This document shows positions 20,537 through 31,735 of a DNA stretch of 41,747 nt, piece after piece. Origin of the DNA: Bremia lactucae (lineage: Eukaryota > Oomycota > Peronosporomycetes > Peronosporales > Peronosporaceae). Below the pieces are notes generated by a model. The model made no database searches, was not told where the DNA came from, and saw only the letters and a program-made list of their open reading frames with translations. The translations under genes were made by a program, and so were the position numbers. Each line of letters opens with the position of its first letter. Position 1 is the first letter of the stretch. The DNA is taken from contig NC_090619.1 of the NCBI RefSeq assembly GCF_004359215.1, positions 1,467,630 to 1,509,376 on the forward strand. The letters are read 5' to 3'.

Positions 20537-20683
20537 TAGGCTTTGAGAGCACTAAATCTAGAGAATTTGAAGAAGTACCTTTGAGGACAGGAGAACTATA
20601 AAGCATAGAGGATCTTTGAACTGTAATTAAGTAGATTAAAGAGTTGTAGAGAACCCTTCCAAGAAGATACATTAACTATAGCA

Positions 20684-20760
20684 CAAAATAGCTGTACCAG
20701 CACTGTACCAGCAGCTGGTACAGAAGTGGGGTGTCGCTAAACCAAAATGGGGGGGTCGAC
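20684..20760 (-). repeat. Right terminal inverted repeat of the MULE, with a perfect palindrome
   Basis: This pairs with the left end at 18395-18461. It contains CTGTACCAGC-A-GCTGGTACAG (20703-20723), two exact 10-bp arms around one base, preceded by another direct copy of the half-site (20692-20702). Such palindromes in transposon ends are usual transposase-binding sites. Confidence 0.7.
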
Positions 20761-21026
20761 GCCCATTTTATTGTTATTGGTCATAATCAATTTCTTAATA
20801 GAAATATTAAAAGGGAATCCTTAATCTACGCAAATCTGTGACTCGGATACGAAACTTTCTTTACTCCCTAAAAGATAGAGTATGATTGGTCTGGCAACAA
20901 TTTTTAAAAGTCCAATTTAGATTCGATTTTTTGAACGCGGAGACAAGTTCCGCATCAATAAAGATACGAAACTCATTTAAGTAAATGACATGACTCCATT
21001 TCTATTTTATGTAGCTCAACTATCTA

Positions 21027-22395
21027 TTATGAAGGCGCGATCCAGCTCCCAAACTCGCTCAGCCGTTTATCAATACGCGCAACGACATCGGGATCAAAGC
21101 CCAAAAGCCCGGTCTTATCCAGCGTAGAGAGCTCTTTTGTCGTCAAGTATACCACATTGTCCGGATACAACGGTCGGTCTGTTCGCCAACGAGCCAAGTA
21201 CAAGCGATCGTGACCACCATTACGTGTCCTACTAACGGAACTACGTCCTTGCCAGATCTCTTGATAAATAAATTCGACCTCGTCTTTTCCCAGCTCAATT
21301 TTACGACCTTCGTGAAAAAGCACGTGCTCGCGTTGCTGCAACTTTTGGTGCAACTTGTTGCGTTGATCGCGAGATAAGCGCGCAACCGCCTCGGGATAAA
21401 TCTTTTGTCCAGCTAAGTCGCATAAGACATAAGCTGCCATCGACTGGCCAAAGAGTGCAGGCATCGTACCGAGCACAGGGATCACACGAATGCGAAAGTT
21501 TTCGAGATTACCGAACTCTTCAGGATTTCGCGCTTGCACTGCATCCAATGGCAGCAACTTGCAAACGCTTTTTTCGCTCGAAAAAATGGTTGTGATGTCT
21601 GACGACAAAACTTCTTTCTTTTTCAAGAAATACCGGATTTTCGTTGCCAGCGGGTCACCTAGCATATAATTATCAACAATCGTTATGACTGGTATCGATT
21701 CGCAAGAGCAGCTATGACGTACGGACAGCGTCCTTTAGCGTGCCAATATGTAAGCGCGTCGGGTCGGCCTTTGCACCAGCTCCTGTTGCCGTGATAACCT
21801 TCAGTCCTTTGCGTGTCACGGCTTCTAGCAGCGCACACTTGGTCTTGACATCGTCAATACAGTCCAGCACGAACGTTGGGGTCCCTTCCAGTAACTCATC
21901 GGCGCTGTCCGCTTCAAACATGACGGCCATGTCTTCAATCCTGCAGTCAGGTACAACTTCAAGTAAATGACGCTTCATTACCACGACCTTAGGTAGCCCC
22001 ACGTCGCTGCGAGTGGCCACCGCGTGGCGATTTAGCGATGACAGTGTGACGTTGTCGAAGTCGATAAGCCGCATTTTACCTACGCCAGAGCGTGCCAACA
22101 TGTGTGCAGCATGAGAGCCCACGCCTCCGAGCCCTACAACCAATACAAAGGCATTTTTAATCTTCTCGAAGCCCTCGGGTCCGAAATAACTAGCAACGCG
22201 GGACATCTGCTCTTTAAGTAATTCCTGGGCCGCAGCATCCGTTCCATGGGGAGATTTCTCGCCTGATTTTATCGCGACACGTCTGGTATTGCTACGCTGA
22301 AGAGCAACTTGATACGCGAATTGCAAAACTAAAGCGGTAGCCACGCCAACGCCAAATGCGGCGGTGAGTTTAATTAAGTCGGTTGATGTGACCAT
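21027..22395 (-). CDS. tcdA: tRNA threonylcarbamoyladenosine dehydratase, TcdA/Tcd type (434 aa, two exons)
   Basis: Exons 22395-21723 and 21658-21027 join through a 64-bp GT-AG intron to give 434 residues. The family is the E1-like ThiF/TcdA (CsdL, yeast Tcd1/2) group, which uses ATP to cyclise t6A to ct6A at position 37 of tRNAs. Visible: the ATP-binding loop VVGLGGVGSHAAHMLARSG, then MRLIDFDNVTLSSLNRHA, the FVLDCIDDVKTKCALLE segment, and DPLATKIRYFLKK after the intron. A hydrophobic span (about residues 7-27, LTAAFGVGVATALVLQF) near the N-terminus fits the outer mitochondrial membrane anchoring known for yeast Tcd1/2. The frame stays open upstream of the ATG up to the N at 22436, so a longer N-terminus cannot be excluded. 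An ORF call that runs through the N into the next contig is not real. Confidence 0.82.
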
Positions 22396-22435
22396 TAATT
22401 GATTAGGAGCCACGAAAGAGATTTTAGTATTTTGT

Positions 22436-22436
22436 N
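22436..22436. other. Single ambiguous base joining two contigs
   Basis: One N lies exactly at the left edge of the repeated block: 22437 onward equals 11149 onward, while the sequence before it is upstream of the TcdA-like gene. The duplicated block starts in the middle of HtrA exon 3, which no biological boundary explains. I read it as a scaffold or contig joint. Confidence 0.8.
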
Positions 22437-22998
22437 TTACCTGGAGACTCTGTGTCGAAAAACTAACAAATTTCACCACCAAACGATCTTTCATTAGTTA
22501 AACGTTAGCAACAATTTCCGTTCCTTCAAACCTTGGGTGAATTTAACTTCAAGCTCACAATGGCCGGTACTACGCGTTCAAGCGTCGCTTTCCAATCTGA
22601 TTTATGCTGATTCGCTTCAGCGGTCACTAGCTCTGCCGCAAGGCGAGCACTTAACTTGCGCTCGTGCGCAATCTCTAGATCACGCTGTTGCTTCTCCTGT
22701 TCGCTCTGGCGCCCTGTCGCCACGAGCAGATAGCCAGTCCCCGCTACGGTCAGTGCAGCCACTACCATTTGAGCGCTTTTCGTGTCTATATAAATTCAAT
22801 AAATCCAATTGTTGTCAGCTTTTAGCCTTTGACTGAAAGACCCAGCTACTTACTTGAAGATGACGCGGACGAAGACGTCGAGAAAAATCGCGGAAGCCGG
22901 AAGGGCAGAATCTGCAATGAACGAGGACACTGAACAATCACTTGCGCACTTTTAGCATGAGTTCGAGATCTAGACAGCGAAGAGCGCCGTGCCACCAT
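22437..22998 (-). CDS. NMA111: HtrA 5' part, second copy, cut by the contig joint
   Basis: Repeats exon 1 (22998-22854), exon 2 (22785-22532) and the first 11 bases of exon 3 (22447-22437) of the gene at 8246-11710. It has the presequence and membrane span but no catalytic residues. It ends at the N and not at a splice site or stop codon, so it is a truncated assembly copy and not a gene of its own. Confidence 0.75.
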
Positions 22999-23117
22999 TG
23001 CTCTCGTGTTCCACATGGTATGCCACAGAATGGCTGCGCAGTAAAAATCCGAGTGTTATGGAAGTTATATCCTTTTTATGGGTTGATTTATCTTTAAAAA
23101 AATTGGTACAATTGGTA

Positions 23118-26100
23118 ATGTCGACTGCCATGCTCAAGAAAATGCTGCTGGACGCCGCGTCGGCGCTTAAAGCCGAGCGCTTTCAAGAGGCACAAGATGC
23201 AGGTAGGCGCGTGACGCAGCTCGACTCCAATAATTTTCAGGCCTTCATGTGCATTGGCATTGCAAGCTTACACTTGCAACAGGTTAGTCATTCCACGAGG
23301 GCCAAAACGTGCAAAGAGTGTAACTCTTTTATTGCAGTGGGCAAATTGTGAAGACGCGTGCCGCCGTGCAGCAGATCTGAAGCCGGATATGCCGACACCG
23401 TGGAAGGTGATGATCCGATAATATACGCGATTTATATAATTGTTACGGCTAAGGTTAATGGAGCTTGCAGTATCTAGTTGATCTCTTTGAGGCAAAAAAC
23501 GATTATACAAGCAAACTGGAACCACTGCAAAAGCTCGTAGACATCAACTTTAGGTTCAAATATATATGACCAGTATGGCCCATAAATTTGGCATTTGCTG
23601 ATCATATACGTGTATATTTGTGGTTGATAGGAGTAAAAAGCCGAAAAAGTGTCAAAAATGGGTTGCGGAGGTTGCAAGAACTGCGATGAAGTTGAATCTG
23701 CTCCCAAAGGTTAGTTTCTACTCTCTCTTCTTCCGCTGATAATAAGTCATTATTTTGCTCTATGTAGGCTTTTGATTCGTGGTATTTACTCGTGGGGGAG
23801 CAAACTAGGAATTTAGCACAACTTTCATTGGAAAACACTCCTAACAACGAGTTACCGACGCCACTAAGTATTTGGTTGGACATGCTGGATCTATTGCAGG
23901 TAGAAGAAGTACATGCCTCTATTATGGAAATAGTCTGCGTGCTTAACAGTTAATGTGTCTCTGGAGTAGCGTCCGGGATTTTCTCTATCGGAATGTTCGG
24001 GTACCTTATCGATGACAGCGTTATCGCATCAATTCTTTGCAGTTGTGTTTCGTATAAATTTGACTGCTCAGAATGAAGAAATCTGTGCGTTTCGTCAACG
24101 AATTGATGTCTCGATGGCATTTTTCATGCGATTTCACTTAGATGACTTGAAGAGTTCTAAAGAAAAGTCGGATGCTTTAAAAACGGTGGATTCATTAGCA
24201 ATTTCAATTGTTGAACGATTTCCCGAGTCCAAGACCGCAGCAGAATATTTGCTTCTTCGATCAGAAGACCAGGACACTCGTATGTTGTATTGATTTGCAA
24301 ATGCTGCAGATGCACTCAGCGATCTGATAATGTTGTCATTGGCAGCGCTCATGATCGAAAAATCCAAGGAGATTGCAAAATGTTTATCTGCTAGCTACCC
24401 AAATAGCCCAATGGTGCTCGTATTTCAAGCGATCGAGTGTTTGCATGTAGGAGATACTAACCAGGTATGTTTCGCGATGTCTTGTTTAATTGATGGCTAA
24501 TATGTAGCCTCTTTTGGTTCAAGGCACAAGAAAAATTTGTTAAAGCTTTGGCAGGATATGCGTCGTCGCCATTTCAAGAGTGTACTCTCTGCATTCGTGT
24601 ACATGTTGAATTGGCATCGATCGCTCTTGCCGCTCGCGACATTGAGGGTTGTCTGAAGCGTCTTGCGCTGGCTAAAAAGATAATGGCTGATAAAATGAAG
24701 TTGCTAGGAACTGGAAGCCCGCTGCCTGCTGTGTAAGTAATGATACCCTGTTAATATTTTACCGTGTCTAATGATATGTACTTGATGTATGTAGGTATTC
24801 TGAAGTCAAGGTTGAATTTATGACAGCAAAAGCGCACGAATACTCTGCTCACTTCACTGCAGCTCTGAAGCACTACCGCAAAGTAATTGGAAGTGATGAC
24901 GTTGGCTTTAAAATCAAAGCTGTTATTGCAGCAGCAGAGCTTCTGGCGATGATGGATCGACCTCAGGAAGCCATCCACATCATCGACTCGTTGTTGCTAT
25001 CCGAAGTGGAAAATGAAGAATTCAGTGCTGCTTTGCTTTGTACACTTGGGTGGCTGCATTATAAGCTCGGAAAACTTGAACAAGCTCAAGAGCTTCTTGA
25101 AGAAAATGCAAGCAAAATTTCGCCGGGTGACGTTTTAGCCAAAGGCCAAGCGTTAAAGCGACTGGCGATCGTGTATTGGCACTGTGGTGGTTCTCTTCAA
25201 ACAATGAAGACAGGATGCTTCAGTCATCTATTGCAAGCCGCCAAGTTGACGCCATCTGACGCCGAGATCTTTTCGTGGCTGGGAAAATGGTACCAGGAAA
25301 TTGCGAAGGATAATTTGCGTGCTGAAAAGTGCTTTTTAAAGGCGCTTTCATTATCTTCTACAAATGAGTTGGCGGGGTTAGCCCTGAGCAGTCTTTATGA
25401 CTTGCAGGACAAGTACGAAACGAATGTAGAGCTTTGGAAGCGGATGACACAAAATCAGGAAACTGCACCTACATGGGCACTTCTGCGACTGGCGCAGCAC
25501 ATTGTAGATCAAAATGACGAGGCCGCAGTGGGTAAGTTACATTTAGTGCTGCGCAATGACCCTTTAAATGCTAGGCATTGGGTGATTATGGCACACGTCT
25601 ACCACCACTTTAGCAAGCACGTGTCTGCCCAACGATCATACGTGAAGGCCATTGAGCTAGGTGAAAATAGCTGGTCCGTTCGGTGTGAACTGGCTCGAAT
25701 TGAAGGATCAATGTTTCTATTTGATGATGCCTTGAAGCGTATCAAACCGGTTGTTGTAGGTGAATCGTCTGATGACGAACCGGACGTGACAGTGGCTGCA
25801 ATGATTTATTGTGACCTTTTATTCCAGCAGGCCAAGTATTTGTGTGTAGAGGGGTTGTACGGTAGAGCTGCCGAAAATCTGAAGGAAGCTTCGGCTACAA
25901 TAAAGAGTTTGCCGTCAACGTCCTCATTCGCACATTCAGTCGAAGCATGCAAATTGATGGGTGATATTCATTGTTTTGCATTCTACTTGACACCAAACTC
26001 ATTTTTAAGCGAAGGATCGACCTGGGTGGAGTTTATAAGCGCTGGACGAAAAGCATATGAGGCTGGTGTACTACTTGCCGCGAAACGCGAAAATGAGACG

Positions 26101-28341
26101 ACGGATGGATCTGATGCGGTAACAGCGGAATTGTATTACGATATCGGTCTGGGTTTTTGGTATGAAAGTCAGGCATTGAGCAACATACGAGGCATTTTTA
26201 GGTCAGCATTCTCAGGCGAAACAGAGCTTGACACAGAAACTGCAATTGCTAAACTGACGATGAAGGCATCGACGAATTTTAAGTTGGCTCTTAAAAAGGA
26301 TCCTTCATGCGCGTTAGCGTGGAATGGTTTAGCCCTTGTTTCAAAAAATGTTTTGGTCAAACAATTTTGTTGGGCACGAGCTATCCAAAGTGGTAATAGT
26401 GACGCATCATGGGCCAATCTGGGTATGTTCTACCTGAGTCAGGCTGATGCCGTGCCAACAGCAGCGTCACTGGCACAGAAGTCGTTCCTTCATTTACAAA
26501 GTATAAATTCAAGTAATCCCGCCATGTGGAGTGGCTATGCTATGTTAGCTCGTCGCCAAGCTAACTCTCCAACTCAGCAAAGGAAAACAATTGAAGCGTT
26601 CGACTGCGCGTTGCAGACAGGGATGCATCTGGATGCATTGCTAGGTTTGAGCATGGCACTCCTTGATGACGGAGCGACCGTTGGTGATTTAGTCACCAAA
26701 GCTCCTGAACATAAATCTGAGCTCGTTTTGTTTTACTTGAAGAAATATCTTGAGCGAGATCCGTATAATGGACGTGCTTGGCACGCCCTTGGCGTAGTTC
26801 AGTATCGACTTAAACTCTACAAAGAGGCTTCGGTATCTTACACCCGCGCCCTTTCGTTGACAAAGTCTTCGGAAGAACTCAAGTGGGACATGCTTGTAAC
26901 AAGCTTTGGCGAGCTGTCAAGTAAGCGTCAAGATGATAAAGCAGACGAAATAGAACTGCTGCGAAAGATTTCTGTAAAGATAAAAAAATTGGATGGGGAA
27001 GAATCAGCAATTCAGACTATTGTGCAAGCACAGCTACTACATCGCCAATCCAAAGGGGATGAAGCAATGAAATTACTGCAGGCGAAATTATTGCACGACG
27101 AATTTCAGTTCAGCCAAGCTGACATCATAGCCGTTATCGGTCTATCGATGGCAAGCATGTTGATGGAGAAGTTCGCGTCGCAAGCGACTAGTCTCGCAAT
27201 GGCTTGTAAAAATCGATTGCTTCTGTCGATTAATCAAGCTAAATCTTTATTTACTACGCGCGACTACGAAAACCTGCGTGTTGTGGAGCTTTATGAACGA
27301 TCAATTGGCGACGAAAACTCAAATTTGACACGTCTGCAAGCCCTTTTGCAAATTACTGACAACACCAACTCTAGTACATTATGGACGCGGCTCGGTTTGG
27401 CGACGATTGATTCAGAAGGCTTCCAGATGTCACGTTGCCTTACTCAATTAATGCGTTCGAATGCGAAAACGGTACCATTTTGTGATGAAAGTGTGGAACG
27501 TAACTATTTCAATGCGCTGCTAGGGCTTTTAAAGGCTAATTCATTGGGTGAAGATGGTTTTTGTCTTGATGCGCAAAAGCTAATTCGTGCTCAGCCTTGG
27601 AATCCGCACGCATATATTCTGGCTGGCACTAGTATCCTTAAGCGTTCAAACCTAGCGGCAAAGATAGATTCACACGACATCACTCTTCGACAATTATTAC
27701 GTTTGTTGCAGATCGGGTTGCTGAATGCAAGAGGAAACGAATTCTGCGTCGCTCAACTATATTTGCTGATTAGCTACTGTTACGTTATGCTTGGCGAACA
27801 GGCTGAGGCGATTGCTAATTCTACCCAAGCATTAAACCGAATTGAAGCAGGCAAAGAAAAAGCCACCGTCAACGAAACCGTGAATACCGATCTATTAGAA
27901 GCACGTTTGCTTTCGATCTCGAACCCTAATAAGGCGATCAAGAAGTATTTAAATATCATTAAGAGCGTCTCGGCTGCTGCAGCGCCTTGCTCGAACAGAA
28001 TATTTCCAATCCTCATTGAGCTCGGAGGACATTACGAGCAATGGCAGCTCTCGAATGCGGCAATTACTGTGTGGAAGTTTCTTGCCTCTATAACGTCGAC
28101 GAAATCGGCTCGCTCTACTGCTGACAAAAACGAAAGCAGCGCATCTACTTGCTTAAGTAGCGACGGCTATCTTGCTACTTGTTTCTTTGCTAATTTAAGG
28201 CTGGCGCTTGTTCACGGTAAACGAAACCAATTAAAGTCGGCCCGCAAGCACATTAAGGTAGCCCAAGCGCTTGCTGAAACTGGAGAAGACTTAAGACCGT
28301 CCACGGTCGCTGCTTTCGTAGAAAGCATTTTTTCAAATTAG
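23118..28341 (+). CDS. SKI3: SKI3 / TTC37-like, second copy in the repeated block
   Basis: Same nine-exon structure as 11830-17053, shifted by 11288: 23118-23282, 23338-23406, 23471-23553, 23631-23709, 23768-23948, 24043-24279, 24310-24464, 24524-24732 and 24795-28341. The protein from the long last exon is identical residue for residue (1173 codons from the Met at 24820). I saw no nucleotide change in the introns I compared. Function as for the first copy. Treat as the same gene unless read depth or a spanning read shows two. Confidence 0.75.
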
Positions 28342-28391
28342 GTACAGTCGAGATTTATCAATGCAAGCGGCTATGTGGATCACCACAATAT

Positions 28392-29642
28392 CTAGACTAT
28401 AGCATCATGTGGGCCTAACGCTTGAAGCATGAAATATTCTGAATTCGGAAGTATAAGGAGCGTATAATTGTTGCTTCCATTGACTAGATACCCATGTTCT
28501 CGTCGTTGTGACTCGCTTTTTCGAGTGCTCGTACTATTAGGTACCCATGAAACAAATGCGTCTGGAAATCCCCAGACTGTCACCGCCCCCCAAGGCAACT
28601 CGCCAATTTCAACTGCATGCTGCACTTTCGTAATAATTGTGGAGCAAAATGGAGGAGCCAGTAGTCCACGCCACCTTACTGTTGTAATCTCACTACTCCC
28701 TTCACATTCAAATGAGTCAGGAATACCTGAATATGTCGATACATAGTCCTCTGGTTTGTGGCGCTTGAGCAAGTCGGTAAGTCGACAAGCCACAAGCCCC
28801 AGCCACTCGTACGCCTCTTCGAGTGATAATCTGAGCTTTTCACCGTCTTTCTCTTTGTTTAATCTCAACTCGGCATAAAAATTGTCAAGTTTCGGCAAAA
28901 TTACGTCACTAAATGTTGTCGTCTTGGCATTGAGCTCGAAACGCGAGCGTGGCATTTCATCATCTTTAAACACGATAGTGCGTGGTGCTCCACACTGCTT
29001 GAACGCGCACACCAGCATCTCAAGGTTTTCCAATTTTGATCTTATACACTTCCTGACGCGGTCCCAATATGCATTCTCTTTCTCGTCCGTAAATGTGACG
29101 GATGTCAAATCCAGCGTGATGACGTACCTCTGAGCTCGCTTTACATGTGCCGATCGGCTATTTGCAGGGATCGCCTTGCCATATTTTTCACCTACTATTC
29201 CTAATTGTTTGTAAGTGTCTGAACCTACCAGTAGCAGCAATTGACCAGATGGCAACAACATCGCAGATTGTGATGCATCCACTGCTACGTTCTTCGCGAT
29301 CATAAATACAGTGCCACCGTTTGCCAAGTACTCGCGAATGAATGTCGGTGATAAAAATATGTCTAGTGACGCCTCAATCTCGTAGTAAAAACCCGTCTCC
29401 CATTGCAGCGGTTGCGCAACAGTCTTTCCAACTATGAATGGAAGATAGACTTCGAGCTGCTGATTAAAGGCGTGACTGGTGATGATATTCTCGTGGCGAG
29501 AGGCGACGTGGGTAAAGTGAGAGTGCCACACCAGTAGACGAGAGGATGGGTATGAAATATCCGGATTGCTTGTTAAAAGCGCATTAGCACTCTCACGCCG
29601 AGAGCGACGCTGAGCAACAGTAGTCTTACCACCACTGACCAT
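28392..29642 (-). CDS. RPP40: RPP40-like, second copy in the repeated block
   Basis: Identical 416-residue product to 17104-18354, with the same convergent position 50 bp past the SKI3 copy and the same MULE end about 40 bp upstream of the ATG (29642). That the transposon insertion is shared shows any duplication would have to be younger than the insertion. An assembly double placement explains it more simply. Confidence 0.72.
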   Translation of the reverse strand: MVSGGKTTVAQRRSRRESANALLTSNPDISYPSSRLLVWHSHFTHVASRHENIITSHAFNQQLEVYLPFIVGKTVAQPLQWETGFYYEIEASLDIFLSPTFIREYLANGGTVFMIAKNVAVDASQSAMLLPSGQLLLLVGSDTYKQLGIVGEKYGKAIPANSRSAHVKRAQRYVITLDLTSVTFTDEKENAYWDRVRKCIRSKLENLEMLVCAFKQCGAPRTIVFKDDEMPRSRFELNAKTTTFSDVILPKLDNFYAELRLNKEKDGEKLRLSLEEAYEWLGLVACRLTDLLKRHKPEDYVSTYSGIPDSFECEGSSEITTVRWRGLLAPPFCSTIITKVQHAVEIGELPWGAVTVWGFPDAFVSWVPNSTSTRKSESQRREHGYLVNGSNNYTLLILPNSEYFMLQALGPHDAIV

Positions 29643-29682
29643 TGAAAAGTTGCAAATCTCGTATTTTTAGGCCGTCGGTATA

Positions 29683-31140
29683 GCGACACCCCCATCTTGG
29701 TATACACACCACTTCTGTACCAGCAGCTGTACAGCTATTTTAATGTATACTATGCGCCAAAACAGAATTATGCTTCAAATAACTCAAATAACTCACCCCA
29801 TTTTTTTGTAGTTGCATAATCTACATCCACTGCAATAATGTTTCTTAACTCACCTTCAAACTGCACCTATATTTCCCTTGAGCTTGCAGAGGAAGCAGTC
29901 AAAAACCTCGCCTTGTAGGAGGGTTATGCAATTAAGAGAAGGAGGTCCAAAAAGGATAGTTCTGACAACTTAGGAAAGTTTGGCTTGGTTGTGCCCATGG
30001 TGGAACACACCAACCAATGGTTGCACAAGTTCGGACGACAAGCACTCGATGTCTAGCTTGTCCCTGGTCAACCATCCTACAGAGGAGAAGCCAAGATGAA
30101 TGGACTGCCACTGTTGCCAATGGCGAACATAACCATGCAGCAGCAGCAAATGTGGCAGCTTACCCTGAGGCTCGCACTTTAACATCACAACAAGTGGAAA
30201 CTGTCGTATTGATGAGTAAAAGTGGGGCCAAACCACTTGTTATAATGAAGGCACTAAAAGCATCCGATCAAACCCGTAGAGTCATTGGACAGGATAACAA
30301 CATCAGAAAGCAAGAGCAACAACAATTTCTTACGGGTAGAATACCACTGAAAGCTCTTCTTGACACCCTTGGAGAAGAAGATGTTTACCATGCATTTGAG
30401 AGAAATTCAACAGGACAACTCTCAAGCCTTATCATTGCCCCCAAAATATCCCATTCCATTTTCAAAGATTTTGCCTCTGCCGATGTTTTGCTCATGAATT
30501 CCACACACAAAACAAACAAATTCAAAATGTTTTTGCTTCATGTGATGGGAGTAACATCAACACATCAATCTTTCTCCCTCTGCTACTGCTTCATGTTGCA
30601 GTAAGCACAAGAAAACTATGTATGGTGTTTGGAGCATATTACCGAGTGCTTTAAAGAAAAGACATCTAGCCGTATTGTCATTGTAACAGACAGAGAGTTG
30701 GCATTGATGAATGGAATAAGCATTGTGCTTCCATGTGCCATCAGCTTGTTATGTACCTGGCATATTAACAAGAATGTCCTTGCAAATTTGAAGAGAAAAT
30801 TTGCGACAACTGAAGCTTGGGAGGAATTTTATGCAAATTGGCATAAACTCTGTGCATTACCCACCGAGAATGCATATTTGAGAATTACCAAGAAGTTGAT
30901 AGGAAATATCCTTTGGGTTTTGCATACTTAAGTGCAACCTGGCTGATGCATAAGCAACAATTTGTGTTTGCGTGGACAAAGTCTATACAACACTATCGGC
31001 ATACAACAACATCACGTGTGGAAGGAGGCCATGCTACTATTAAAAAATGGATAGCAATTTCTACTGGCAACTTATCAGTTGTCTATGAAAAGCTGCTTCT
31101 TGCATGCCAGCAGCAGCAGGAGATTATCAGCTATCAGGTA
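29683..31140 (+). mobile_element. MULE, second copy, truncated at the gap
   Basis: Repeats 18395-19852: left terminal repeat, FAR1-like part and transposase core with the same Asp-to-Asn change and the same internal stop (30602). It ends at the gap inside the region after SRVEGGHATIKKW, so the knuckle domain and right terminal repeat are missing. Confidence 0.8.
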
Positions 31141-31240
31141 NNNNNNNNNNNNNNNNNNNNNNNNNNNNNNNNNNNNNNNNNNNNNNNNNNNNNNNNNNNN
31201 NNNNNNNNNNNNNNNNNNNNNNNNNNNNNNNNNNNNNNNN
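31141..31240. other. Assembly gap of 100 N
   Basis: One hundred Ns, a conventional placeholder for a gap of unknown size. The MULE left of it does not continue on the right, where a Gypsy RT fragment begins mid-domain, so the true distance and even the adjacency are unknown. Confidence 0.98.
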
Positions 31241-31735
31241 GGCAGTACACTTTGACGATGTCTTCGTGCATAGTAGGGCAGAGGACGGTCTGAGCGCAAT
31301 AGAGTCGCACATGCGTCATTTAGACGCTGTGTTGCAGACTTTAAAGGGCGCCTAATTGTACGTTAACTTGCAAAAGTGCATCATAGGGTCCCTGAGATAC
31401 CTGTGCTGGGTTGCATCGTAGGTACACATGGTGTACGAGCAGACCCAGACAAGGTAAAATCAGTAAAGGAATGGCCAATTCCACGGCATGTGAAAGATTT
31501 GCGCCAATTCCTAGGGCTCGCTAATCACTTGCATATGTATAGCAAGAATTATGCTGAGCAAACTAAACCATTATCTGACCTTTTAAAAGGACGCAGAATG
31601 GGTTTGGTTAAAAGAACAAGAAGATGCGTTCACATCAGTGAAGCAGTCTCTTGTGGAGGCCTCCATTACAGCCGCTTAATAAAACATCTTGCTCAATTAA
31701 TTTTACATAGACCACGATGCCGGTACTGCTAACCG
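31241..31735 (+). pseudogene. Gypsy reverse transcriptase / RNase H fragment
   Basis: It starts inside the RT catalytic region: VHFDDVFVHSRAEDGLSAIE, where the usual Y/F-x-DD box has H-F-D-D. A frame change near 31355-31385 follows, then the RT C-terminus (IPVLGCIVGTHGVRADPDKV, then LRQFLGLANHLHMYSKNYAE). A second frame change near 31600 precedes the start of the RNase H linker. The coding trace ends near 31735. It is the same broad oomycete Gypsy group as the fragment at 40355-41747, but on the opposite strand and covering a different part of pol. Confidence 0.8.

Larger units (their letters stand above)
18395..20760 (+). mobile_element. Mutator-like (MULE) DNA transposon, inactive
   Basis: About 2.37 kb bounded by inverted ends: the left end (18395-18461) and the reverse complement of the right end (20684-20760) share CACTTCTGTACCAGC and ACAGCTATTTT with matching flanks. 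Inside is a single decayed transposase with FAR1-like and MULE domains. I could not find a convincing 8-10 bp target-site duplication, so the ends are approximate. It lies between the 5' side of RPP40 and the 3' end of the TcdA-like gene. The left 1.46 kb of this element is also present at 29683-31140 inside the repeated block. Confidence 0.75.
22437..31140 (+). repeat. 8.7-kb exact-looking repeat of 11149-19852
   Basis: Every position here equals the position 11288 bases earlier wherever I compared them, introns and dead transposon included. It starts at the N at 22436 and ends at the 100-N gap. Identity in neutral sequence together with assembly joints at both ends indicates that one locus was placed twice. 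A very recent real duplication is the alternative. Confidence 0.9.

Noticed and set aside
11149..31140. True tandem duplication of SKI3 and RPP40 as a biological finding
   Set aside because: Both borders are assembly joints and no difference was seen between copies, even in dead transposon sequence.
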